A stretch of DNA of 64,000 bases from an uncultured Clostridia bacterium (GTDB lineage: Bacteria; Bacillota; Clostridia; TANB77; CAG-508), in the NCBI GenBank assembly GCA_934129785.1, contig CAKOWW010000005.1, forward strand, positions 33,493-97,492, in the 5' to 3' direction. The notes beneath the pieces are model-generated. The model saw nothing but the letters and a program-made list of their open reading frames with translations. It did not search any database and had not been told where the DNA came from. The position numbers were made by a program, and so were the translations under genes. Below, in pieces: positions 48,601-57,547 of this stretch (position 1 is its first letter; every line of letters starts with the position of its first letter).

Positions 48601-49952
48601 TCAAAATAGGAACATCAGATGTTGCTATTGGAGAACCAGTAAGTATAACTCAAAAGGTATATACATTAAAATATGATTATAAAACACCTATAACAATAAC
48701 ATTATATAATACAGACTATTTAATTAAGAAGGAAATTAAACCAGAAGAAGTAAGAAATTTGCTTTCAATAAATGGTGATGAATACTTATATTTAAAAGAT
48801 AATACTATTAATTCAAATAAGAGGACAATATCTGGCGAATATGTAAACTTATATAAAAATCAAGCGTTATTAGCAAATGGAAATATATGTGATATAACTA
48901 CAATGAAGAATACAGAAAATAATATGAACATAGAGTTATTAAAAGAAGCAATACCTATAGCTGAATGCCAAGTGAATGGACAAAAAATACAAACATTTGC
49001 ACATTGTTCAAAAACAAACTCAGATACATATAAAGAACAACAAATATTTGTAAAAAATGGATATATGTATGCAATAGATGGACAAATGAAAACTAAGGAA
49101 GGTGCAGTAATAGTTGACTCATACAATGAAAAACAATATGAAACAGTTCTTGGAACAGATGGAATTATGTATGATTTATTAACAAAAATTAATTATCCTG
49201 AAAACTTTAGGAATAAGGGAATTATTGCAATGACAAATAATATATCAGGCAAAAGCAATATTGTTCTAGTATATTATAAAACTGGAAAAGTATATGGATT
49301 TAACTATGTAACAGGTGAAGAAGTATATGATAATAATGTAAAAGCTCAAAATATAAGTTTAACTGACTACATAGCAAGCAATTTTAATATAAGCAAAATG
49401 ATGTATAACATGAAAAAAGCTGATTATGTTGCAGCACAAAAATTAACAGACAAATTAGAAAAAGTTTCAATTGAGGAAGCTGGTAACAAAGTTAATAATG
49501 ATATAACAAAAAACAATGAAACAACAATTAATCATAATCAAGAAAATAATGAAAAAGCAAATAGTTTTGATAACAGCAATAACAATAGTAATCAAAATGT
49601 TAATAACAAAGAAACTAGTGAAAAAGATAACAGTCAAAACATGTCAAATGCTGGAAACGAAAATATAAGTACTAACAATCAAATTGATAATAAATACGTA
49701 ACAGTTTATGATGCAACTACGCAAAGCTATAAAGTATATAGCACAGCAGAATTGACGAAGTCAGGTTCAGCAGAAACTCAAAGCGAAAATGATAAAATAA
49801 ATAATAATAAAGACCTGATATCATATTATACAAATGTATCATCTAGTATGTCAAAAGTTAAAGATGTTGGAATGATAGTAATTGTAATAATAGTTCTTTC
49901 AGTATGTACAATATTAATAATGTGGTATGGTAAAACTAGAAGAGATAACTAA
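39645..49952 (+). CDS. giant surface protein (3435 residues), membrane-anchored at both ends, with GLUG-like repeats
   Basis: The start is ATG 39645 behind AAGGAAG; ATG 39639 is also possible. The order is a basic cytoplasmic tip, a membrane helix at about residues 20-44, an anchor domain of about 190 residues shared with three proteins downstream, and a Lys/Glu/Asn-rich linker (about 245-315). Beta-sandwich FN3-like domains (KPTVTAEQF onward) follow, then a jelly-roll CBM-like region near 930-1050. GLUG-like repeats fill about 1300-2770 (VGGLIGY, VGGILGY, VGGNIGY, AGGIVGY). Last come an Asn-rich linker and a C-terminal helix at about 3408-3428 followed by GKTRRDN. Basic residues beside both helices imply that both ends are in the cytoplasm and about 3350 residues loop outside. 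Its function is unknown, probably adhesion or a structural fibre. It has no LPXTG signal. Confidence 0.8.
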   Translation: MKKNHTVKNRKKDKKRRTKPIFFIALFNFLIIILLLTYIIYLRFIPYTTLEYNGYAVSGKDIATNLLDTNFDSNQNIKALQVKDQDSIYENLNSYYLGASKKDNINLNYPIYINNSLALYNLSPKMKLITDNFQEIQGYTGLTLTSGELYNANTLQRADYYNYILLKNSDNLYINTKDFNIKTTTNEYTIKMNSIINFTSDFITYYSLENGEFIYNKILDIDNNSQVVIADYNKTSTYKEFLKNLGITKEENKTEPNNKNENKEEKKTQVTNEVKKENKIENSTENETKEEKPVENIAGEKVIEEAEETDEKETTTTPGEKVWIKPTVTAEQFTSNVYTAKTNIKVEDPSRVIYKAITFTFYKEDQIAFRVSSQISGEVSVTKLLPNTTYKIEGKYQYRNKEGNLIENTILEQEITTKSADTLNTIELGMSNGQVYSNKIEINDLHVASDISDEAIYGVSKAEVLINGTKYSLDSSSLKKILKGEHIKYQSAEGVKSNSNCKYEIKFYDTAGNEMKLKNNTGNTVTSKKAPSVKLKVAAQEVISVTVTPTLVNEDNVDINNYRYVLYSDTGETVTSRNVTGQPIEFNDLDSQKAYTIKIYADFDISDGKGVQYNQEIGNSTFVTLPLSKLGNLKLDVSYDPNTDITYNSVNIKTAININKTDSRLIKILKSVNLTIKDDKGKEVKSIEMKDISSLSTVEGIKNLIENLKSNTTYSIEITAKAVQGSKEEKIATTYTLRKFLTNKLPAKMSVKNVVTTTNLIDMDIYIDDIDHSCLEGIVTVRLRDNYEKEYLPKIEPSDIKNNTKIPTNQWVRVTYTGLAENEKYEFSTEAVSYNETNDTSKVQNNYRILTKDFVTNGLGGNVELAGLVREKQEAGLNLMDVKSENNWYSQCFDVLNTEYTLDEANNVTFKTNSKYNYGKTYTENSDTINLRLLSNQCYVYDFSQYKGQTITLTFKAKTTEQNAKIYIQKGKEIGKNLEQIEGLQNASWKDFKKTLTVPEDGYIGFYLEKYQETIPATEEGEEDKVQEKDYYLELENVKAELGTESTAYSKYVYNLYANINVNFIDENHITYDENEGTCKYYIRLKNDKGLSEEYSYNYNSIESILEKYKYKIEESKDATNYTIELVIKQYGREYELDKVEFKYAPDDSSEIKSISSVEEFKKIQPYGSYILLNDINLTNAGTTSEFTFGNPNISFYGNIDFNGKTIKKDTYSLTQKKDTTSYIFYKLDEKANLKNIVMDFSINNPKNRLTTKVEGIDTFIAEEDGLYSLFLYNNAKIDNAMINLKESTHKQRINVGLLGYRNKGTIENFVVNFENTLYGSKNLAGVCLYSEGTIQNGYVYGNGIEAIDNITIGDYRNIAGVVFQVDEAGILQNVYNVSAIKMNHCDSTYSYAANIVYNVGYPPVKNEITGAIISSKDSTATVKNVYSVQPLITTYNEYEYYGIMDSTNKEGDKGPNILNKYTSTKVKESYYFCDTIYEANDYNTKSSATALYEPGVQEVMLNANGYTQFIIDALVSNGYYPQLSLNYCMPKQDNVKIDVTGTEIIDVLSSEVVKDNDISTLEISDKVKGEIEEYIRSNNIDLKADNLTLATFRIYNPAGTTVSEINVNYMDSEIMSQSYEKKVSTVYVVLKNPTSFLDEYDVSSIRSRMANGKVKESVYGPNEDLGLRKVNVTFIKNISTEEEWNKINEEDENGVSGLIQNYRLTKDLDFSEADVAPYITGTFEGNIDGKYNGKTHTIKNINGKFSLIKALRQGTIKNLNIENFTINTDAQYAGFIEKADIEENIEINNVHIKNMEIVSTYGGGYPTYGSIAGYISSGSANEATSIKVQNCSVQGFNVDFENTNTTDIRVGGLIGYLFAFGGVDVYVTNDFAQNILINANVTSNTGVGGLIGYKLHDTDERRKMGSPKFYIQNCYTTGKINTMYNVGGILGYGLYGNTYIQKCWSMVNITSKMMSGDARIGGIVGYSGTGTNNVSNNLYLGNIYVAGNNVRSVNRIFGTNAGTISYKNYAYKDQLMNGETSNNQLGATKLLTYEEIFQMNTYKNLLEFDNNYTYEIEQNGAKLNLLENEYLPELNNTEGTILANQKLTPIDTDLKLDSITSEPSADKTQVTVTMKFENRKNLNLTRVKIENDDMIVKDGTWQTSIDSNGLTVVSFIAMPRRAFDSYKIESIYYERNGQEIEKEITTKIKVELYKGISSAQEWNEFFQGEGRTYGGQNVKITADIDFSTVNSIEKDVVIGKLEADSMKTISGINLESLGSSSGFIKEIKTKISNIKFQNCSLQGGSGSYNGIIVISRGEMENCSFDNISLDFKGHYIGAISRTIAGSFKNITLNNMQVKGASYVGSLCGYATSLGTSSGIKGTYISVTATGNEVGGIFGQNDGIVSNIEAYQYSETGKKESDNETSWLVKGNQYVGGSIGYYNGGGNSTSSLKITNSKIVGNYTVGGNIGYGGGNGNTLTSTNNVVSGVGNNVGGNIGYHGWTYTNMISSNNTITGTTNVGGNSGNTGNATDWTITSENNKITGETNVGGNIGNQESYYSYGYNMRSLGTNQVISGDNYVGGSVGRSAGRIRNAKTQDCTVTSRGNYTGGVVGMSEYSTPSISASNSDNYAIAGANAKNVIVNSGNNYAGGIVGYQVGTIYGNVLENSTITSKGNNVGGIAGLYTGYIGSSATSLSSSSFFLWHSYCSNSTIKGTNNVGGIAGNFILGNIQYCYVQNTDIIASNQSAGGIVGYFDNSKLNNLQYKATVKYNYIANVDDGRLVRANNSAGGIIGMAAKQLNYDEDIDTYNNVECDLVVTDIVTMGNYADIGIGSISGSEYGILQSNYMNNIYAYDCSKLNGVQIGGIEEQSKSYNLLTSDELKTNIYTKNDKILDEEGKTIGNKGLNFGTSRYTYNNGYFPILKTSYSANLYWSSGELNISQKLVSIPTRTQEFTTIQALDNYSEQMAMMASSVFDEAEEMPEMYVYAIDVDKINIEFSNINSSTKFKIGTSDVAIGEPVSITQKVYTLKYDYKTPITITLYNTDYLIKKEIKPEEVRNLLSINGDEYLYLKDNTINSNKRTISGEYVNLYKNQALLANGNICDITTMKNTENNMNIELLKEAIPIAECQVNGQKIQTFAHCSKTNSDTYKEQQIFVKNGYMYAIDGQMKTKEGAVIVDSYNEKQYETVLGTDGIMYDLLTKINYPENFRNKGIIAMTNNISGKSNIVLVYYKTGKVYGFNYVTGEEVYDNNVKAQNISLTDYIASNFNISKMMYNMKKADYVAAQKLTDKLEKVSIEEAGNKVNNDITKNNETTINHNQENNEKANSFDNSNNNSNQNVNNKETSEKDNSQNMSNAGNENISTNNQIDNKYVTVYDATTQSYKVYSTAELTKSGSAETQSENDKINNNKDLISYYTNVSSSMSKVKDVGMIVIVIIVLSVCTILIMWYGKTRRDN

Positions 49953-49958
49953 GAAGAA

Positions 49959-49988
49959 GGTGATAGATAACAATGTCTATCACTTTTT
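49959..49988 (+). terminator. rho-independent terminator after the giant gene
   Basis: GTGATAGA (49960-49967) pairs with TCTATCAC (49976-49983), followed by five T. It separates the giant gene from the ATPase unit. Confidence 0.8.
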
Positions 49989-50081
49989 CTGTAACAAAAA
50001 TGTAATAAAAGCCGTAAAATAACGAATGTTTGTGTTTCGAGAAAAAAACCAAAAAAAATCAAAAATATTCTAAAAAATTTA

Positions 50082-50110
50082 TTGAAAAAAGTACTGTTAT
50101 ATGCTAGACT
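50082..50110 (+). promoter_or_regulatory. promoter of the F-ATPase-like surface operon
   Basis: TTGAAA (50082-50087), a 17-bp spacer and TAGACT (50105-50110). The next 13.7 kb is read in one direction, with short gaps or overlaps and a terminator only at 63899. Confidence 0.6.
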
Positions 50111-50161
50111 AAGAAGGAATAAATGCATTTTTAAGTAGCATATTTTAAAGGGAGAAAATTT

Positions 50162-53100
50162 ATGAAAAAATATATATTGTTTTTTTTGAGTATAGGAATA
50201 TTATTAGGTACCGCACTAATATATAATGTGGTACACATTTCAGAAGAAAAAAAGATGACATTTAATGAATCTGGATATATTTTAAATGGGATAACAAACA
50301 GATATTATTTTGAACAAAATGAGAAATACACATCATCATATAATAATCAAATAACATTTCATGATACAGAAGGAGAAAAAGTAACTTTAGGTGACGATAA
50401 TTTTATACATTATAATAGTGGAAATATTTCAGCTTTGCAAGATAGCGTATTACTTGATTTAAATAAAATAAATGACAATCCAATAGTGTATTATAATGTA
50501 TCAGCTAACAAAGAAATTAAAAAAATCTCAAATAGATATAGTGTTAGAAATTTAGATTCTGATTTACAATTTGAACAAGCAATTTGGAAAATTTCAGCCA
50601 ATAAATATATTATTTTAGGAAATAAATTAACAGCAACATTAAATAATGGTGTAACAAAAGAGGCTGACGGGTATATAGAATTACAATATTCAGATAATGA
50701 AGTGGTTAGCATATATAATCAAGATTTTAATTCACAAACAATATCATCAAATTCATATATAGATATAGGAAATGGAATAAAACTTAATTTAGGAACTAAA
50801 ATAGTAAGTCAAAATGATGTTAATAAAATGTCTCTAGAAGACATGGTTATAAACTCAAATGATAATGTTACATTAGTTGATTTAAGTAAAAAAGAAACTG
50901 AAAACAAGGACGAAAATAACACTGAAAACACAACAAATGCAACAAACGAAGCAAATACACAAGCAAATACTGTGACAAATAATGAAAACAATGCTAATAG
51001 CAGTAATAATAACAACAAAAGTGAAAATGGCGACGAAAATACTACAACTAATGGTGGTAATAATTCACAAACAAATACAACTGTAACGACAAACACAACA
51101 ACACAATCTACTACAAATGAAATGCAAAATAAAATAAATATTATCACTCCAGATATTTTGTATGAATATGTTGATGAAAACGAAAACAAGGTGGATGAAA
51201 CAGTTCCAGCAAAAGAACCTAAATTCAAGTTAGAAAATCTTGAAGTAACAGCTGTAGGAATACAAACTGAATTACAAATAAAAGATGATGATGACACATT
51301 ATCTAAAAGTGATAATATAAATATCAAAATAACTAATAATTCGACAGGAAAAGTTGTTTATACAGATACACAACCATATGGAATTTTTAAAATTCCTATT
51401 AATATAGAAACTTTAATACCAGATACAAGTTATACAATAACAGTAAGTGCAACATATGTGGTAAATGAAAAAAATTATACAAAAGACTTTTTACATAAAA
51501 CATTTGTAACATCAACAGCAGGAGTTGAATTGATCAAAGACTCATATACTGATAATTCATTAGCCTTCAATGTTAACTTTTCAGATAAATTGATTGACAG
51601 TGCTGATGTGGCATTATTAGACAGTAATGGTAATGAAATACCAAATAGAAAACAAAATATTAAAAATAATGGAACTGAAGAAAATGTGACTTTTGATGGA
51701 TTAACAGCAGATACTGATTATACAGTAAGACTTACTAATATAAGTTACAATGGAATAATACAAGAAGGAGATAATTGGAATAAAAATTTAAAATGCAAAA
51801 CATTAAAAACTACAGCAAGTATTAATAAACTAAACTATTCAGTAAATAAAAGAAATGGAACATTCACATTATATATAGATGATGTAACAGATGACAATGG
51901 TGCAATACAAAGCTATAAATATGTAATGTACAAATATACTCAAATTAAAGATGAAAATGGAAAAACTACATTGGATTATGATACGACAAATGTAGTATAC
52001 CAAAAAGATACAACAAATAAAGAAATAACTATTCCAGTCAATAATGATTCAGGTGATGGTGGAGTAGTAAAAGGACAATACTATGGATTTAAAGTAATTG
52101 CTACAACATATGACAATGAAAAATATGTCGACATAGAAAGTACAATGTGTGGAGTATTTACATTAAATGGTTCAACATTTCCAAGCGTAAAATTTGAAAG
52201 AGTTGATAGTGACTATCCACCAACAGAAATAAGAGGTTGGTTATACATAATAGATAATGATGGAACAGTTACAGTAGATCAAAGCAATCCTTTGACAATA
52301 ACATATTACAGCGATGTTGACGAAGGAGAGGTTTATGTAAAAAGAACAGGATTGACAGCTGATGAGAGAACAACAGATACAGATGGAAATGAAGTAATAA
52401 AAATATGGGTAGACTTAGGTGAGAAAGGTAGCAACAAAAAAGGTCTAAAAGCAGAAACATCATATACATTTGCAGCATATGGAACAGTAAATTTGAAAGA
52501 TGAAAACGGCGATTATAAAAATGCTCATATAGGTAGTGCAATAGTAACAACAGGTTCATATCAGCCTATATCAGCAAAAATGGGGACAAGGAGCGTTGCA
52601 ACAAATACATTCACAGTAGATTTAAGCTTACAAGGAGATGAGGTAGCTAAAGAAGGTTTATCTAGTGTAAATCTTATGCTATATGAAGGTTCTGGAGATA
52701 TAAACACAGGTGAATACAAACACTGGAGCAAAACAATAACAGCAAGCAATTTCACATCTTGCTTAAATAATGTAAAAGGTGGAAAACAAGTAAACAGTAT
52801 GCAAGATTTATTTTTTAATAATGAATTAGTAATAACACCTTCATTTATTGGGGGAGGAAAAGAATCAAGCTATACAGAATTGAACTACCAAGTTATTGTA
52901 ACAGCAACAATAGATGGAACAACCTATACTAATAAAATACCTATACAGTCAGCAGAAGATGAAGATGATAATACTGGAAATACAACATATACAGACTCAA
53001 AAACAGCAGAAACATACTCAGCAGCATATATTATAGTAAGTGGAAAAGGAACAGTTGTTGATGTTCCAGATGAATATAAAAATTTGCAAGCAACAGCTAT

Positions 53101-55933
53101 AACAAATGAAAATGCAACAAAATATGGAATTGCTAAAGACGATAATTTAAACAATAGTACATATGTTGGATATTATGTAAGCACTAGTTTTGCAAATACT
53201 GGATCATTAACAGCAAAATATATAACATATTATGCTTGGGATAAAGACGGAAGCCCAGTATTAGATGGAAATGGAAATCAACTTATAAAAACTGCTAATT
53301 TCATAAACCAAGAAAAAGCACCATCTGCAACATTTGAATTAGAAGATGGAACAATAGATTCAGCAAAATCAGATAATACAACAGGTTTACATAGAGGAAA
53401 TGCATATTACTTCTCATATACAGTAACATATAAAGACATAGAGGGAAATGAGTTGATATGGCCAACATGTAAAAGTGATGAAAAAAATAAGTATGATAAT
53501 AAGAGTTTAAAGACAGGAATATTATATCCAGATAAACAAGAACCTAATTTTGTAATGTATCCTAAAACATCTGATGAAACAACAATAACATATCTATACT
53601 CATGTACAGATCCAGATAAAGCACTTTATTATCCTGCACATAGTACAACAGAATATGGATATTTAAGTTTATTGGTAAATGGAACAACTCAAAGTTCTAA
53701 TATAGAAGTTAGAACAGATGGAAAAATACATGAAACAATAATAGGAACATTATCAGCAAATATGGTATATCAAATTGGCTATACAAGAAATTTAAATAAA
53801 GTACAAACAACGGTATATGCTTTTGAAGAGCTAATTAGACAAAAATTTGAAGGAATTGTAGATTGCAAAAATGTAAGTGTTGAAAATATAGTTTACAATG
53901 ATGCAAACAATCCAAACAGTGTTATTGTTCAATTAACTGGAAATGATTTAAATAGAGTGGCTGCAGCACAAGTTACATTAGACAATGGCCAAGAACAGCT
54001 AACTACCGAATTGCTAAAATTAGACACAGATAATGGAAACTACTTAAAGGTGGACTTATTACAGATACTAACAAGCGAAAATGTAAGCAGATTTACAGAA
54101 AAAGACGTAACTTTAAAAGTAAAGGTATATTATGATAATGGAAGAATCGGATTTTTAACAGAAGGAAGTCAATATGCAACATATGTAAATTCAGAAAATA
54201 CATATATGAGATTAGATGGAACAAATTTTGTTGAAGATAATAATATAAATGGTAATATATATAAATATAAATTTTATACAAATAATGAAAATGCACAATT
54301 AGAATTGAGTGATTTAAAAAGTATAAACAACAATGAAACTGGAAAGACAGTAGATTTACAATATTCAGGAGAAGGATTTAAACAAAATGATAACATACTA
54401 GTTCAAAAACAACTTGTGGCAAAGGACTTAGATGATGGAACAGAACATAAAATAAATATACACACAATTCGTCTAGGACTAAAAATGAATAGTATTACTA
54501 CAACAATATCAACAGCTAATATAAATGCAACTATAATTAATCCAGTAAATGTTTCTGTTAACGGACTTACAATGGAAATTTGGCATTCAAAAGATATAAA
54601 TGCAGTGCCAAACTGGAGTGAAGCAGAAACAAAATCAATAGATCCAAGTCAAATATCAAATATTACATTAGACAATTTAGCACCAGCAGAATATTATTAT
54701 ATAAGATTTAAATACTTAGATAATAATTCATATGTATATTTATATGATAAAGATTCTAGAGAAATAGGAAAAGTTTATTCATTTGAAACATTAGCAACAA
54801 TTGGAATTGAAAATGTAAAAGTAGAGTATGAAGCAAAAAACTATAAAAATAAATACTTAAACATTTCGTATAATGTAAATAGTGATAGATCAACAATGTA
54901 TGCTAAGACTAAATATACATTTTATAAGAAAGATGGAACAACAAAAATTAATCTTTCAGATGCAAATATAGAAAAAACAGATGAACAAGCAGAATATAAA
55001 ATTGTTGATGGAAGTTTAGTTGTATCTAATACAAAGGGATTAAATAATCAAAAGTTTGACAGTGTAAAAGAAAAAGTGAAAATAAGCCCAGACAGCAATC
55101 CGTTTACAATGGGTGATAACTATGTACTAAAAATAACACCAATAGTTATAATTAATGGAACTCAAGAATATGAAATTGATAGTAATGTGGGAGAATTTAA
55201 TGTGAAATCTCTTCAAAATCCATCTATAGGTTTAAAAATGGAAAGAAAACAATTAACAAATGATAGTAAAGTATTAAGAATAACGGTAGCAATAAAAGAT
55301 CAAGATGGATTAATTAATGGAGCTGATTGGGGTGAATACACTTTAAGAATATATAAATACAAAGACAATGTGGATAAGGCTGTAGAAGTAAATATATATG
55401 ACAAAAGTCAAGGTGGAAATAACATAACAGGAAAAAAATTAAATTTAAAAGAAAATGCAAGAAATTATACAGTTTATGTACAATCTCAAGATACAGACTA
55501 TACATATAATTATATTGCTAGATTAGAGCTAAAATATGACAAAAATAATAATGGGAAAAATTTAGAAAATCATACAGAAAAATATACATTAAATGCTATT
55601 TCAAATGATCAAGATGTTGCAATAGGTAGTGCAACATTAGTAGCAAATGGCAATAAATGTGAAATACGTTTTTATGATAGTTACTACAATATTAAAAAAA
55701 TTAATAGAATTGATTATACAGTATATAACTTGAATAATAACTATATTCAAACAGGAACATATAAGCCAGAGTGGATATCTGCAAGTCAAGACCAAAATGT
55801 AATATACTTTAAAACAGAATTACCAGTTGATTTTACAGAAATATCAACATATGCTATAAAGCTAAACTTATATGTAGGAGATGTTTTGGTAGGACAAGTA
55901 GATACAACATTTATAAATGAGCAACAACAATAA
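50162..55933 (+). CDS. large extracellular protein (1923 residues) with anchor domain and tandem Ig/FN3-like domains
   Basis: It starts behind AAAGGGAG. A membrane helix at residues 4-22 is followed by the shared anchor domain (about 30-235), seen as NKYIILGNKLTATLNNG, GYIELQYS and YNQDFNSQTI in the order used by the neighbouring proteins. A Thr/Asn-rich linker (about 243-323) leads into a long series of Ig/FN3-like domains to the C-terminus, marked by repeated LxPxTxYxIxV-like strands (TLIPDTSYTITVSATY, GLTADTDYTVRLTNI, NLAPAEYYYIRFKYL). There is no second membrane helix, LPXTG or catalytic motif. It is the first gene of the ATPase operon and the likely external load, lever or fibre. Confidence 0.8.
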   Translation: MKKYILFFLSIGILLGTALIYNVVHISEEKKMTFNESGYILNGITNRYYFEQNEKYTSSYNNQITFHDTEGEKVTLGDDNFIHYNSGNISALQDSVLLDLNKINDNPIVYYNVSANKEIKKISNRYSVRNLDSDLQFEQAIWKISANKYIILGNKLTATLNNGVTKEADGYIELQYSDNEVVSIYNQDFNSQTISSNSYIDIGNGIKLNLGTKIVSQNDVNKMSLEDMVINSNDNVTLVDLSKKETENKDENNTENTTNATNEANTQANTVTNNENNANSSNNNNKSENGDENTTTNGGNNSQTNTTVTTNTTTQSTTNEMQNKINIITPDILYEYVDENENKVDETVPAKEPKFKLENLEVTAVGIQTELQIKDDDDTLSKSDNINIKITNNSTGKVVYTDTQPYGIFKIPINIETLIPDTSYTITVSATYVVNEKNYTKDFLHKTFVTSTAGVELIKDSYTDNSLAFNVNFSDKLIDSADVALLDSNGNEIPNRKQNIKNNGTEENVTFDGLTADTDYTVRLTNISYNGIIQEGDNWNKNLKCKTLKTTASINKLNYSVNKRNGTFTLYIDDVTDDNGAIQSYKYVMYKYTQIKDENGKTTLDYDTTNVVYQKDTTNKEITIPVNNDSGDGGVVKGQYYGFKVIATTYDNEKYVDIESTMCGVFTLNGSTFPSVKFERVDSDYPPTEIRGWLYIIDNDGTVTVDQSNPLTITYYSDVDEGEVYVKRTGLTADERTTDTDGNEVIKIWVDLGEKGSNKKGLKAETSYTFAAYGTVNLKDENGDYKNAHIGSAIVTTGSYQPISAKMGTRSVATNTFTVDLSLQGDEVAKEGLSSVNLMLYEGSGDINTGEYKHWSKTITASNFTSCLNNVKGGKQVNSMQDLFFNNELVITPSFIGGGKESSYTELNYQVIVTATIDGTTYTNKIPIQSAEDEDDNTGNTTYTDSKTAETYSAAYIIVSGKGTVVDVPDEYKNLQATAITNENATKYGIAKDDNLNNSTYVGYYVSTSFANTGSLTAKYITYYAWDKDGSPVLDGNGNQLIKTANFINQEKAPSATFELEDGTIDSAKSDNTTGLHRGNAYYFSYTVTYKDIEGNELIWPTCKSDEKNKYDNKSLKTGILYPDKQEPNFVMYPKTSDETTITYLYSCTDPDKALYYPAHSTTEYGYLSLLVNGTTQSSNIEVRTDGKIHETIIGTLSANMVYQIGYTRNLNKVQTTVYAFEELIRQKFEGIVDCKNVSVENIVYNDANNPNSVIVQLTGNDLNRVAAAQVTLDNGQEQLTTELLKLDTDNGNYLKVDLLQILTSENVSRFTEKDVTLKVKVYYDNGRIGFLTEGSQYATYVNSENTYMRLDGTNFVEDNNINGNIYKYKFYTNNENAQLELSDLKSINNNETGKTVDLQYSGEGFKQNDNILVQKQLVAKDLDDGTEHKINIHTIRLGLKMNSITTTISTANINATIINPVNVSVNGLTMEIWHSKDINAVPNWSEAETKSIDPSQISNITLDNLAPAEYYYIRFKYLDNNSYVYLYDKDSREIGKVYSFETLATIGIENVKVEYEAKNYKNKYLNISYNVNSDRSTMYAKTKYTFYKKDGTTKINLSDANIEKTDEQAEYKIVDGSLVVSNTKGLNNQKFDSVKEKVKISPDSNPFTMGDNYVLKITPIVIINGTQEYEIDSNVGEFNVKSLQNPSIGLKMERKQLTNDSKVLRITVAIKDQDGLINGADWGEYTLRIYKYKDNVDKAVEVNIYDKSQGGNNITGKKLNLKENARNYTVYVQSQDTDYTYNYIARLELKYDKNNNGKNLENHTEKYTLNAISNDQDVAIGSATLVANGNKCEIRFYDSYYNIKKINRIDYTVYNLNNNYIQTGTYKPEWISASQDQNVIYFKTELPVDFTEISTYAIKLNLYVGDVLVGQVDTTFINEQQQ

Positions 55934-55955
55934 AAAAGTAGGAGGTGATACCCTT

Positions 55956-57530
55956 TTGAGAAAATTAACAGCGGGGAATAAAGTCAAATTTGCAATGTTT
56001 ACATTTGTAATAATTAGTATATTGGCAATATTATGCATATCAGTAATAATAGTATTAAGAGCTGATAAAGAAGTATATACTGTGCCAAACACAGTAAGTA
56101 TATATGATAAAGATTATAATTATATTGAATTAGCTAATGAGGCAACAATAGCTAAAAAATGGACAGGTAATTATTATTTAAAAGAAAATACTACAAAAAA
56201 AGAATATAATTTAGGAAATTATGCTGTTTCATTTGATAAAAATAGAAAATCATTAGAATTATTTGGAAACTTTTATCAAGTTCAAAAAGGTGGCGCAATT
56301 AGTAAATTAACAGATCATAATACAATAAATAATGCAAATGAAAGTCAATTTTACAAAATAGATGATAGAAAATATTTAATAGTAGCAAAAAACATAATAA
56401 ATGATACGGGGTCACTTTCTACACAAAATTACTTAATGGTAATAATAGATAAACTTGGAAATGCATTACTATTAAATAACGAAATTAATGCAAAAACAAT
56501 TAATGAAATGATAATAAGCACAGATGAATTTAGTTTTGATGTAGCAAATGAGTCTTTGGTATATAATAACGAAAATATAGATTTGAAAAAAATCATAGGA
56601 AGTACAAATGAGTATATAAAACAAGAGCAAGAAAAGGAAAATACAACAAACGAGCAAAATACAACAACCACAGAAATTGCAAAAACAGAGGAGCAAAAAG
56701 AAACAACAACATCATCAAATAAAAAAGAAAATGTTGCTGTAAATAAAAAGAATCAAGGTTCTTCAACAACTGTTGTACAACAAAACACAAACAATAATGT
56801 GAATAATGAAAACAATGGAAATGGAGGAAAACAAGATAATTCTTGGACAAATTCACTAAATGAATGGATACAAAAGGTAGCATCTGGTTTTCAAAGCATT
56901 TATAATGGAAACTCTGGAAAGAAAGATGATCAAGAATTAAATAAAAGTATTTCTTTAAATAAATTATCTGCAGGTACAACATATATGGATATTGATTATA
57001 AGGTAACTGATCCAGAAGGTAAATATAATGTTGTATATGCAATTGTATCAGATGAAGCTAAATCTTATAATATTTCATTAGATAAAAATGGAACAACATA
57101 TAGAATAGAAGGTTTAACACCAAGTACAAATTATTCAGTACAAATTGGATATAAAGTAATATATGCAGATTCTAGAGTAGAGGAACAAGTAGAAGATACG
57201 TTGATGATTAGAACTAAGACACCATCTGAAAATTTAGCAATAACCAGAGTGTCTGGAACTGAAGTATATTACAATTTAAATTTAGACAGTAATTTTGTAT
57301 ATGATACAGGAGCAAAATTAGTAATGTACTTAAATGACGATAAATATACGGAAACAGAATTAACAAGTGAACAGCTAGAAAAAGCGGCTGCTATTGGTTA
57401 TATTGGAAAATTTGCAATGCCAAAGGAATATAAAATGAAAAATAGTACAATAAAAATCAAACTAGAAAATACGAAATTTAGTGGACTAGATGTAGAATCA
57501 AACTTAGCAACAAAAATAGTTAATTATTAA
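55956..57530 (+). CDS. medium extracellular protein (524 residues) with anchor domain and one or two Ig/FN3-like domains
   Basis: The start is TTG 55956, six bases after a perfect AGGAGGTGAT; the frame is open from an ATG inside the previous gene at 55917. A membrane helix at about residues 13-36 is followed by the anchor domain (about 40-215: RKYLIVAKNIINDTG, NYLMVIIDKLGNALLLNN). Next come an Asn/Thr-rich linker (about 221-315) and an Ig/FN3-like part with GLTPSTNYSVQIGYKVIY. It is a shorter version of the 1923-residue protein. It lies between that gene and the c-like subunit gene, so it is transcribed with the ATPase. Confidence 0.8.
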   Translation: MRKLTAGNKVKFAMFTFVIISILAILCISVIIVLRADKEVYTVPNTVSIYDKDYNYIELANEATIAKKWTGNYYLKENTTKKEYNLGNYAVSFDKNRKSLELFGNFYQVQKGGAISKLTDHNTINNANESQFYKIDDRKYLIVAKNIINDTGSLSTQNYLMVIIDKLGNALLLNNEINAKTINEMIISTDEFSFDVANESLVYNNENIDLKKIIGSTNEYIKQEQEKENTTNEQNTTTTEIAKTEEQKETTTSSNKKENVAVNKKNQGSSTTVVQQNTNNNVNNENNGNGGKQDNSWTNSLNEWIQKVASGFQSIYNGNSGKKDDQELNKSISLNKLSAGTTYMDIDYKVTDPEGKYNVVYAIVSDEAKSYNISLDKNGTTYRIEGLTPSTNYSVQIGYKVIYADSRVEEQVEDTLMIRTKTPSENLAITRVSGTEVYYNLNLDSNFVYDTGAKLVMYLNDDKYTETELTSEQLEKAAAIGYIGKFAMPKEYKMKNSTIKIKLENTKFSGLDVESNLATKIVNY

Positions 57531-57547
57531 GAAGGGAGAACAGAAAA

